Positions 1 through 7,932 of a stretch of 7,932 nt of DNA are shown here, in pieces. The stretch comes from Gammaproteobacteria bacterium. GTDB taxonomy: Bacteria; Pseudomonadota; Gammaproteobacteria; Pseudomonadales; M0112. Each line of letters starts with the position of its first letter. Position 1 is the first letter of the stretch. A program made the position numbers and the translations under genes. The notes below the pieces were generated by a model. It was not told where the DNA came from, did not search any database, and saw only the letters and a program-made list of their open reading frames with translations. The stretch covers positions 1 through 7,932 of the forward strand of contig SBFY01000056.1 of the NCBI GenBank assembly GCA_006227085.1, read 5' to 3'.

Positions 1-590
1 CCGTGCGCTGGAGCCAAACCGCCAGCCAGGCGCGCAAGAGTGTTGACCAGCAAGCACCTGCCATCATGGTGCTGGACCTGGGTTTGCCCGGGGAAGACGG
101 GCTCTCACTCCTGAAATTCTGGCGCAAGCAAGGCATCCACTGCCCGGTACTGATCCTCACTGCCCGTGACAGCATCGATACCAGGATCAGCGGCCTCGAC
201 AGTGGCGCTGACGATTTCCTGGTCAAGCCGTTTGATGCCGGTGAATTGTTCGCGCGACTGCGCGCCTTGCAACGCCGGCATGGCAGCCCGGAGCCATCGC
301 ACACGGTATCGCTCGGCCGTATCGAACTGGATACCGACCGCATCACTGCCAAACTGGATGGCCAGCCCATCGAACTGACCCGCCGCGAGTTTGCACTGCT
401 CGCCACACTGGCCAGCAAGCCGGGGCATGTATTCAGCCGGCAAGCACTGGAAGATGCCATTTACGCACTGGAAGACAGCGTCAGCAGTAACACGCTGGAA
501 GTGTATATCCATAACCTGCGCCGCAAGTTCTACCCGGAATGCATTCGCACCGTGCGTGGCAGCGGTTATGCACTGGACGTGCCAGCATGA
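1..590 (+). CDS. OmpR-family response regulator, QseB/PmrA-like (5' end cut by window)
   Basis: DNA-binding response regulator of a two-component system, acting in the cytoplasm as the phosphorylation-controlled partner of the kinase encoded next to it. The frame is open to the window edge. The first possible start (GTG at 3) gives 195 aa against about 220 for the family, so roughly 25-30 N-terminal residues, including the acidic pocket, lie outside. Numbering from that GTG, the receiver domain shows the phospho-acceptor Asp25 in VLDLGLPGEDG, switch Thr53 in LILTARD and Lys75 in LVKPF. The OmpR-type winged helix follows, with LTRREFALL and the recognition-helix segment SNTLEVYIHNLRRK, ending in RTVRGSGYAL. 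The wording is closest to QseB/PmrA/TctD regulators as I remember them. The target genes and the promoter are not visible. Class is certain; subfamily name is inference. Confidence 0.95.
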   Translation, partial: VRWSQTASQARKSVDQQAPAIMVLDLGLPGEDGLSLLKFWRKQGIHCPVLILTARDSIDTRISGLDSGADDFLVKPFDAGELFARLRALQRRHGSPEPSHTVSLGRIELDTDRITAKLDGQPIELTRREFALLATLASKPGHVFSRQALEDAIYALEDSVSSNTLEVYIHNLRRKFYPECIRTVRGSGYALDVPA

Positions 591-1960
591 TTTCCTTGCG
601 CCGCTTCCTGCTGTGGAGCCTGTCGAGTGCGTTGGTTATCGTGATTGGCCTTGCTGCCAGCATTGGCTACCTGGCCAGCCATCATGAATCGGAAGAATTG
701 ATGGATGGCGAAATGGCCCAGTACGCCAACCTGCTCTACACCAATCTCCAGCACATGCGCGAGAACCAGACACTGCCCGCCGATGGTATTTTTGACCCGG
801 CACAGCCGGCATCCGACGATGCCCTGCGCCGCAATGAGCGCTATGCCAATCACCTGCAATTCCAGTACTGGGATCACAACACCCTGCTGGCACGCTCCTC
901 CTACGCGCCGGAAAAACCTTTACATGAGGCTGTCGCCGGCTTCCACAACACACAGTTTCTCGGCCTGAAATGGCGTGTGTATGTGCTGCAAGGCACGAAT
1001 GGTGAATGGCTGGCACTCGCCGAACGCGATTATTCACGACGGGAGCTGGCACAAAAACTCATCATCGCCGCCATGCTGCCCATCCTGCTCGGGCTGCCGG
1101 TGTTGCTCATCATTGTCTGGCTGGTGGTGAACGCCTGTGTTCGCCAGCTGGAAGGCATCGCCAACGAACTGCAACAACGCGATGCCGATGACCTTCACCC
1201 GATCGGCACACAACACAGCCCGCGTGAGTTACACAGCATCCTCATCGCCCTGAACAACCTGTTCGCACGACTCAAGACCGTCATGGACCTGGAAAAACGG
1301 TTCACGGCCGATGCGGCCCACGAATTACGCACGCCGATTGCTGCCACCAAATTGCACATCCAGAACGCCATCGCCGACACGCCGGCTGGCAGCCCTGCAC
1401 AACATTCATTGCAACACGCCGAAGCGGCCAGCAACCGCATGCAACATATCGTGCAGCAATTGCTGGCCCTGAACCGCGGCTTGATCCAGGGCCCTTCCAG
1501 CACACTGGTACCACTGCGACTGGATGCACTGGCCAGCAGCATCGTGCAGGAACACCAGGCATATGCCGCCCAGCACCAGCAACAGTTAACCCTCAACAGC
1601 ACGCCTGCCAGCGTCAATGGCCATGCCGACATGTTGCAGATGCTGTTACGCAATCTCGTTGATAACGCCCTGCGCTACACGCCGGATGGCGGTCGCGTCA
1701 GCGTGCAGGTCGAAACCACCGCACACGGCAGCCTGCTGACCGTCAGCGACTCTGGCCCCGGCATCCCTGCAGCCGAGCGCGAACGCGTGCTGGAACGTTT
1801 TTATCGCCTCGACGGGGATTCCCATGCCTCCGGCACCGAAGGCTGCGGACTGGGTTTATCGATCGTGAAACGCGTGGCCGATTACCACGGCGCCAGACTG
1901 GTGCTGGATGAAGACCCGCAACTGCACGGGCTGCGCGTACAGGTTATATTCCACACCTGA
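587..1960 (+). CDS. Sensor histidine kinase, QseC-like
   Basis: Inner-membrane sensor kinase that autophosphorylates on histidine and passes the phosphate to the upstream regulator. ATG at 587 overlaps the regulator's TGA (ATGA), implying translational coupling. An in-frame ATG at 539 lies inside the regulator and is less likely. The 457-aa product has a first membrane helix at about residues 7-30, a periplasmic stretch of about 31-155 and a second helix at about 158-181. A short HAMP-like linker follows, then the dimerisation helix with His245 in AAHELRTPIAA, the N box (Asn356 and Asn360 in LLRNLVDNALRYTP), G1 at 388-392 (DSGPG), the F box (ERFYR) and G2 at 421-424 (GLGL). All catalytic boxes are intact. 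The ELMDGEMAQYANLL segment after the first helix resembles the sensor region of the QseC/TctE group (2CSK_N family). QseC is known to use signals such as catecholamines or metals; no ligand can be read here. Confidence 0.95.
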   Translation: MISLRRFLLWSLSSALVIVIGLAASIGYLASHHESEELMDGEMAQYANLLYTNLQHMRENQTLPADGIFDPAQPASDDALRRNERYANHLQFQYWDHNTLLARSSYAPEKPLHEAVAGFHNTQFLGLKWRVYVLQGTNGEWLALAERDYSRRELAQKLIIAAMLPILLGLPVLLIIVWLVVNACVRQLEGIANELQQRDADDLHPIGTQHSPRELHSILIALNNLFARLKTVMDLEKRFTADAAHELRTPIAATKLHIQNAIADTPAGSPAQHSLQHAEAASNRMQHIVQQLLALNRGLIQGPSSTLVPLRLDALASSIVQEHQAYAAQHQQQLTLNSTPASVNGHADMLQMLLRNLVDNALRYTPDGGRVSVQVETTAHGSLLTVSDSGPGIPAAERERVLERFYRLDGDSHASGTEGCGLGLSIVKRVADYHGARLVLDEDPQLHGLRVQVIFHT

Positions 1961-1989
1961 ATCCCTGCCACCCTGCTTGTGGAGACACC

Positions 1990-2346
1990 GTGATACCACT
2001 GGCCTGGCGACTGATCGCTATCACCAGCCTGCTGCTCGCCATGATCGGCGTGCTGTTACCCCTGATGCCAACGGTGCCTTTCCTGTTACTGGCCGCCTGG
2101 GCCGCCAATCGTGGCTGGCCGGAATTGCATGACTGGTTACTTGAGCACCCGATCTACGGACCACCGCTTCATGACTGGCATCATTACCGTGCCGTTTCAC
2201 GCCGCGCCAAAATAGCGGCAACCGTTGCCATGTCGGGCAGCATCCTGCTCACCAGCTTTGCACCGGTGCCCCTGTGGCTGAAATACACGATTGCCAGCAT
2301 CTTGATGATGACCGGCATCTGGCTGTGGCTGCGGCCGGAGCGGTAA
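1990..2346 (+). CDS. YbaN-like DUF454 inner-membrane protein
   Basis: Small hydrophobic protein of 118 aa, close to the roughly 120-125 aa usual for the YbaN/DUF454 family, whose function is unknown. It begins with GTG at 1990, supported by a GGAG Shine-Dalgarno sequence at 1981-1984. The family signature is visible at residues 20-37: G-x-L-L-P-x-M-P-T-x-P-F-L-L-L, in a long N-terminal hydrophobic region (about 5-38) with a proline-rich kink. It is followed by a polar segment with HPIYGPPLHDW (53-63), and two more hydrophobic stretches at about 74-90 and 94-113, so the topology is probably three or four membrane segments. It starts 29 nt after the kinase stop with no terminator between, so it is probably the third gene of the two-component operon. 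The link to that signalling system is only positional. Confidence 0.88.
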   Translation: MIPLAWRLIAITSLLLAMIGVLLPLMPTVPFLLLAAWAANRGWPELHDWLLEHPIYGPPLHDWHHYRAVSRRAKIAATVAMSGSILLTSFAPVPLWLKYTIASILMMTGIWLWLRPER

Positions 2347-2350
2347 GCAA

Positions 2351-2932
2351 CTAAACCTCCAGCCCCAACACCCAGGCCGCTTTCAGCAAACCCGCCACGC
2401 TGAGCGAATCGGTGATGCGCCCTTCCAGCACCATGCGTACCGCTTCCGTTAACGGCACACGCCGGGCGACGATGTCTTCGGTGGCTTCCAGCGCCATCTG
2501 GCCTGTGGACAAATCACGGGCGATATAGATCAGCGCCTCTTCATCGGTCACCGAGTTGCTGGTGTGCAAGCGCATCAGCAGTTCCCAGTCATTGGCTTTC
2601 AGGCCGGTTTCCTCTTCCAGCTCGCGCTTGGCGGTATCGAGCGGGTTCTCACCTTCCGGGCTGCCGCCTTCGGGGATTTCCCAACTGTCCTCACCCAGCA
2701 CATAGCGGTGCTGGCGCACCAGCCAGGTGTGGTTATCGGTATCGACCGGGATAATGCCAATCGCGACATTGCGGAAATGGATGCGGCCATAAATCCCCGC
2801 TGTGCCCGCCGGCGTAGTCACTTCATCGTGATGCAGGCGGATCCACGGGTTTTCATACACCAGCCGGGTACTGCGGCAACGCCAGGGGCCGCGTGCAACG
2901 CCACTGGGCAGGGTGTTTTCTTGTGTGGGCAT
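2351..2932 (-). CDS. Nudix hydrolase, ADP-ribose pyrophosphatase type
   Basis: Cytoplasmic metal-dependent pyrophosphatase. The Nudix box is complete and matches G-x5-E-x7-R-E-U-x-E-E-x-G-U at residues 89-111 (G89, E95, R103, E104, E107, E108, G110). The wider pattern is that of the NudF/ADP-ribose pyrophosphatase branch: an N-terminal YENPWIRL strand, LVRQHRY before WEIPEGG, SNSVTDEEA after the box (125-133) and a C-terminal ITDSLSVAGL helix (173-182). Likely substrates are ADP-ribose or a related sugar nucleotide; the sequence does not decide which. The start is ambiguous. ATG at 2932 gives 193 aa and is preferred because AGGTGAT (2943-2937) lies just upstream as a Shine-Dalgarno match. ATG at 2938 or GTG at 2941 would add two or three residues. 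It diverges from gcvP and converges on the YbaN-like gene with 4 nt between stops. Confidence 0.92.
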   Translation of the reverse strand: MPTQENTLPSGVARGPWRCRSTRLVYENPWIRLHHDEVTTPAGTAGIYGRIHFRNVAIGIIPVDTDNHTWLVRQHRYVLGEDSWEIPEGGSPEGENPLDTAKRELEEETGLKANDWELLMRLHTSNSVTDEEALIYIARDLSTGQMALEATEDIVARRVPLTEAVRMVLEGRITDSLSVAGLLKAAWVLGLEV

Positions 2933-2964
2933 ACGCATCACCTACTGGTTAAAAAATGAACAAT

Positions 2965-2991
2965 CGGGGCTGGCCGGAGGGCCAATTCCCG
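2965..2991. repeat. Inverted repeat between Nudix gene and gcvP
   Basis: TGGCC (2971-2975) and GGCCA (2980-2984) form a perfect 5-bp stem with a 4-base GGAG loop. An outer CGGG/CCCG pair (2965-2968, 2988-2991) can extend it across short internal mismatches. It lies upstream of the candidate gcvP -10, so for gcvP it would act as DNA (an operator) rather than in the leader; for the Nudix gene it could lie in the leader. No function is assigned. Confidence 0.4.
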
Positions 2992-3000
2992 TGTGCTTTG

Positions 3001-3009
3001 TGCTTTAAT
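3001..3009 (+). promoter_or_regulatory. Candidate extended -10 promoter element for gcvP
   Basis: TGCTTTAAT combines an extended -10 TGn with a hexamer matching TATAAT at five of six positions. No good TTGACA-like hexamer lies 16-18 bp upstream (the area reads around gccaat), which is tolerated by extended -10 promoters. A start about 7 nt downstream would give a gcvP leader of roughly 60 nt. This is inferred from pattern only. Confidence 0.35.
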
Positions 3010-3010
3010 A

Positions 3011-3053
3011 CGCGCTTCCTTTTACGCGCGCCGTGTGTGCCCGCCGGGCATGC
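3011..3053 (+). promoter_or_regulatory. Two potential hairpins in the gcvP upstream leader
   Basis: The first is CGCGC (3011-3015) with GCGCG (3026-3030) around a 10-base loop. The second is TGCCC (3038-3042) with GGGCA (3046-3050) around a 3-base GCC loop, extendable to 3035/3053 through two G-U pairs. The second ends 15 nt before the GGGGA Shine-Dalgarno sequence at 3069-3073 and could influence gcvP translation if transcribed. Neither is followed by a U-run, so they are not terminators. I do not see the conserved core of a glycine riboswitch. Confidence 0.35.
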
Positions 3054-3078
3054 AAAACACTTTGATTTGGGGATTTTC

Positions 3079-5967
<2,889 letters not shown>

Positions 5968-5980
5968 AACGCACGCATCA

Positions 5981-6006
5981 AAAAGGGAGCTTCTGCTCCC
6001 TTTTTT
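5981..6006. terminator. Bidirectional Rho-independent terminator between gcvP and dinB
   Basis: GGGAGC (5985-5990) pairs with GCTCCC (5995-6000) around a TTCT loop. Four A's precede the left arm and six T's follow the right arm, so each strand gives a GC stem with a U-run. It begins 13 nt after the gcvP stop and lies 32 nt beyond the dinB stop, serving both convergent genes. Confidence 0.9.
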
Positions 6007-6025
6007 GTTTCTGCTTTGTTTCTGC
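6004..6025. repeat. 11-bp tandem duplication beside the terminator
   Basis: TTTGTTTCTGC occurs twice with no gap (6004-6014, 6015-6025), and a partial third copy TTTGTTT follows at 6033-6039, touching the dinB stop codon. The first copy overlaps the terminator's T-run. It is probably a slippage duplication in non-coding DNA. Confidence 0.7.
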
Positions 6026-6038
6026 AGTCAGCTTTGTT

Positions 6039-7115
6039 TTATTCAGGCAGTAATTCCTTATCAAACAAGTCCAGCTGCGTTTCGGCAATCTCGTCGCGCA
6101 AGTCGATAAAGCCGACGCCGATACCGATCAATCGCACCGGCAGGCGTTCCCGTTCCCAGGCAACCGCCAACAGCGTTTGCAGCACCGGCAAACTCAGCTC
6201 TTTCGCCACCTGCTCGTGCGTGGTCTGGGTAAAATCGTTGAACTTGAGTTTCACGAATATCTTGGTGATGCGGTAATGATCGGGAATCGCTTTCAAACGC
6301 GTCACTAACTGGAACAGCAAGGCTGGCAATTCATTGCGGCAGGCCACCACATCCGGCAAATCCTGTGCATAGGTTTCTTCGACACTCAAGGATTTGCGCT
6401 GGCGCGCCGGTGACACCGGCCGGTTATCCTCGCCACGCGCCAGCTGGTGCAGGCGCGGGCCAAAACTGCCGAACTCGGCAGCCAGTTCAAACACCGTTTT
6501 GCTGCGGATATCCCCACAGGTTTCCAGACCCAGGCGATTCAGGTGATCGCGCGTGGCGGGGCCAACACCATGGATCTTGCCGACCGGCAATTTTTCGACA
6601 AAGGCCAACACCTCATCGGGTTTGATCACGAACAAACCATCCGGCTTTTGCCAATCACTGGCAATCTTGGCGAGGAATTTGTTTGGCGCAACACCACAGG
6701 AAATCGTCACACCGACCTCTGCTTTCACGCGGGCGCGGATTTCGCGGGCAATCAGCGTGGCACTGCCCTGGCAATGCGGGCTGTCGGACACATCGAGGTA
6801 AGCCTCATCCAGCGACAAGGGCTCCACCAGCTCGGTGAAGTCGAAAAAGATCGATCGTATCTGGCGCGAGGCCGCTTTGTACTTGGCAAAATCAGGCGGG
6901 ATGATAATCAAGCCCGGGCACAACTTGCGCGCATAGGCCGAGGCCTGTGCGGAACGTACCCCGTACTGGCGTGCCTCGTAATTACAGGTCGCAATGACCC
7001 CGCGCCGGCCCGGATCGCCGCCCACCGCTACCGGCCGCCCCTGCAAATACGGGTCATCGCGCATCTCAACGGCCGCAAAGAAGCAGTCGCAATCGGCATG
7101 GATGATTTTCCGCAC
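6039..7115 (-). CDS. dinB: DNA polymerase IV (Y-family translesion polymerase)
   Basis: Error-prone Y-family polymerase that extends DNA past lesions and mismatched ends, recruited by the sliding clamp. The product is 358 aa (E. coli DinB 351). The catalytic metal ligands are Asp8 (IIHADCD) and Asp103/Glu104 (PLSLDEAYLD), and Phe13 sits at the steric-gate position that excludes ribonucleotides. The thumb region keeps ISCGVAPNKFLAKIASDWQK and the helix-hairpin segment IHGVGPAT; the little finger has RKSLSVEETY and KLKFNDFTQTTHE. The C-terminus carries a canonical clamp-binding QLDLF (347-351) followed by seven residues. Translation starts at GTG 7115; the reading MRKIIHADCD matches the family N-terminus and a TAG lies two codons upstream. 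Shine-Dalgarno support is weak. In E. coli dinB belongs to the LexA regulon, but I find no LexA-like CTGT-N8-ACAG site in the upstream gap. Confidence 0.97.
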   Translation of the reverse strand: MRKIIHADCDCFFAAVEMRDDPYLQGRPVAVGGDPGRRGVIATCNYEARQYGVRSAQASAYARKLCPGLIIIPPDFAKYKAASRQIRSIFFDFTELVEPLSLDEAYLDVSDSPHCQGSATLIAREIRARVKAEVGVTISCGVAPNKFLAKIASDWQKPDGLFVIKPDEVLAFVEKLPVGKIHGVGPATRDHLNRLGLETCGDIRSKTVFELAAEFGSFGPRLHQLARGEDNRPVSPARQRKSLSVEETYAQDLPDVVACRNELPALLFQLVTRLKAIPDHYRITKIFVKLKFNDFTQTTHEQVAKELSLPVLQTLLAVAWERERLPVRLIGIGVGFIDLRDEIAETQLDLFDKELLPE

Positions 7116-7141
7116 GGGCTATCCGGTCAATATTGGAGGAA

Positions 7142-7162
7142 TTACCGCTAGAATAGCGGAAA
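7142..7162. promoter_or_regulatory. Palindromic candidate operator between dinB and the divergent 135-aa gene
   Basis: CCGCTA (7145-7150) and TAGCGG (7154-7159) are perfect inverted repeats around GAA, with TT/AA pairs flanking after one mismatch. The palindrome contains TAGAAT (7149-7154), a five-of-six match to a plus-strand -10 hexamer, and the opposite strand reads TATTCT (7156-7151), a weaker -10 candidate for dinB. A bound protein here could control both genes. -35 matches are poor on both strands. A second, 8-bp palindrome CAATATTG lies at 7128-7135. No LexA consensus is present. Confidence 0.4.
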
Positions 7163-7185
7163 TCCTTTTGCAGTGAGTGACACCC

Positions 7186-7593
7186 ATGAGCATCGGCACC
7201 TGGTCACCGGATACCGGCACCGTCAGCGTCAACACCACGCTCGACAAGTCCTGGCTGGACCGCTTCATTGCCTTCAGTCGCGACGAGGAACTGACCCAGC
7301 TGCCCAGCCTGCTGACCCCGCAGGCGCAAGGCGACCTGGCCGCCTACATGCTGGTCTCACACAGTGACTGGCAAGCCGCCGTCGATGGTTATGACACTGA
7401 CAGCTTGTGGCACCTGATGCGTTTCCTCGTCATGGCAGAAATGCACCTGCCCGGCTGGCAGGCGGGTGCTGACTCACCGGTGATTGCACTGAACAAAGTC
7501 CTGAAGCAGCACGCGGCACCGCTCACGCGTGAACAACTGCAGTGGATCCGCACGCACAGTGATAACCGGTTTATCCCGAACGGGGCGCTGTAA
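7186..7593 (+). CDS. Conserved-looking hypothetical protein, 135 aa, divergent from dinB
   Basis: I do not recognise a named family. The product is small and soluble, with no signal peptide or membrane segment, and is rich in Trp and Leu. A predicted helical middle region runs through SWLDRFIAFSRDEELTQL (22-39) and DSLWHLMRFLVMAEMHLPGW (72-91), then SPVIALNKVLKQH (97-109). The C-terminus WIRTHSDNRFIPNGAL (120-135) looks like a conserved tail. It is a credible gene because its codon use matches its neighbours, it starts in a divergent promoter-sized gap and it ends 15 nt before a strong terminator. ATG at 7186 is preferred, with GAGTGA at 7175-7180 as a modest ribosome-binding match; GTG at 7177 would add three residues. 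Its position back to back with dinB is the only functional hint, and a DNA-repair role would be speculation. Confidence 0.82.
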   Translation: MSIGTWSPDTGTVSVNTTLDKSWLDRFIAFSRDEELTQLPSLLTPQAQGDLAAYMLVSHSDWQAAVDGYDTDSLWHLMRFLVMAEMHLPGWQAGADSPVIALNKVLKQHAAPLTREQLQWIRTHSDNRFIPNGAL

Positions 7594-7608
7594 GCCTTTT
7601 GCTGTGTG

Positions 7609-7643
7609 CAATAAAAAAGGGCCACACGGGCCCTTTTTTATTG
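7609..7643. terminator. Bidirectional Rho-independent terminator with 15-bp perfect stem
   Basis: The arms 7609-7623 and 7629-7643 are exact reverse complements around a 5-base loop ACACG. The inner GGGCC/GGCCC is flanked by A6 on the left and T6 on the right, giving a U-run on either strand. It separates the 135-aa gene from the convergent barrel gene, whose stop is 11 nt away. Confidence 0.93.
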
Positions 7644-7653
7644 TCATCGCGCA

Positions 7654-7932
7654 TCAAAACTTCCAGCCAAACTCCAGCTTGGTGATCAGGAACGAAGGAT
7701 CATCCGAGCCACTGCCAATATCCAGCCACTGCTGGTTGACGCTCAAACGGGCAAACGCATTGCTGACATAGTCCCAGCGCAAGCCAGCCCCCATACCCCA
7801 GGTCAACCCATCTTCTTCATAGGTGTCATAGCTGCTGCCACACACATAGCCCCACCACGGGTCCCACCAACAGGTCAGGTAGCCATAACCACTGATCACA
7901 TTGGAATCGACTTCACTCCAGCCAATACTGCC
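7654..7932 (-). CDS. Outer-membrane beta-barrel protein, C-terminal part (5' end outside window)
   Basis: The last 92 residues are visible and the frame is open to the window edge, so the N-terminus and any signal peptide lie outside. The segment shows alternating polar/hydrophobic strands typical of small outer-membrane barrels: GLTWGMGAGLRWDYV, FARLSVNQQWLDI and the final SFLITKLEFGWKF. The last ends in the C-terminal Phe with alternating aromatic and hydrophobic residues that is recognised by the Bam assembly machinery. Acidic, Gly- and Ser-rich stretches between strands (YDTYEEDG, GSGSDDP) fit loops or turns. A loop at 7840-7872 is bracketed by two Cys and packed with Trp. It could belong to the OmpA-like/OMP_b-brl transmembrane families, but the exact family cannot be read from this fragment. 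An internal GTG at 7899 is not a likely start. Confidence 0.82.
   Translation of the reverse strand, partial: GSIGWSEVDSNVISGYGYLTCWWDPWWGYVCGSSYDTYEEDGLTWGMGAGLRWDYVSNAFARLSVNQQWLDIGSGSDDPSFLITKLEFGWKF

Noticed and set aside
539..586. Upstream ATG at 539 as the kinase start
   Set aside because: It lies 50 bases inside the regulator gene; ATG at 587 with an ATGA overlap places the first membrane helix near the N-terminus as usual for the family.
2956..3078. A 41-codon in-frame N-terminal extension of gcvP beginning at ATG 2956
   Set aside because: The extension resembles no P-protein N-terminus, contains the candidate promoter and hairpins, and a good Shine-Dalgarno sequence with ATG at 3079 gives the expected 962 aa.
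2942..3078. Glycine riboswitch upstream of gcvP
   Set aside because: The conserved tandem aptamer core is not visible and the space before gcvP is shorter than a typical two-aptamer element plus expression platform.
6447..7151. 234-codon plus-strand open frame opposite dinB
   Set aside because: dinB has all catalytic motifs in the other strand, and the opposite product has no recognisable features; it is a shadow frame.

Overview
The window looks like ordinary chromosomal DNA from a gammaproteobacterium. The evidence is a QseB/QseC-type two-component pair, a full-length single-chain glycine decarboxylase, a DinB that aligns closely from memory with the Escherichia coli enzyme and ends in a canonical clamp-binding motif, and the C-terminus of an outer-membrane beta-barrel. 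Base composition is moderately GC-rich and even throughout. I see no insertion sequence, integrase, tRNA, CRISPR array or abrupt composition change that would mark an island. Genus cannot be fixed from the sequence alone.

Layout. Positions 1-2346 (plus strand) hold a probable three-gene unit: an OmpR-family response regulator cut by the window edge, its sensor histidine kinase with an ATGA stop/start overlap, and a small YbaN/DUF454 membrane protein. It converges, with a 4-nt gap, on a minus-strand Nudix hydrolase of the ADP-ribose pyrophosphatase type. The Nudix gene diverges from gcvP (glycine decarboxylase P-protein, 962 aa) across a roughly 140-bp region with several inverted repeats. gcvP stands without gcvT or gcvH beside it and ends at a strong bidirectional terminator shared with the convergent dinB (DNA polymerase IV, minus strand).

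dinB diverges from an unrecognised 135-aa cytosolic protein. The 70-bp gap between them carries a near-perfect palindrome but no recognisable LexA box. The 135-aa gene ends at a second, unusually perfect bidirectional terminator, shared with a minus-strand outer-membrane beta-barrel protein that runs off the window's right edge.

The genes do not form one pathway. They are a two-component signalling unit, a nucleotide-sugar or ADP-ribose housekeeping enzyme, one-carbon/glycine catabolism, translesion DNA synthesis and an envelope protein, separated by clear transcription boundaries. I found no convincing new multi-gene system. The items most worth a second look are the dinB/135-aa intergenic palindrome and its uncharacterised neighbour, the structured gcvP upstream region, and a cysteine-bracketed tryptophan-rich loop in the barrel protein.
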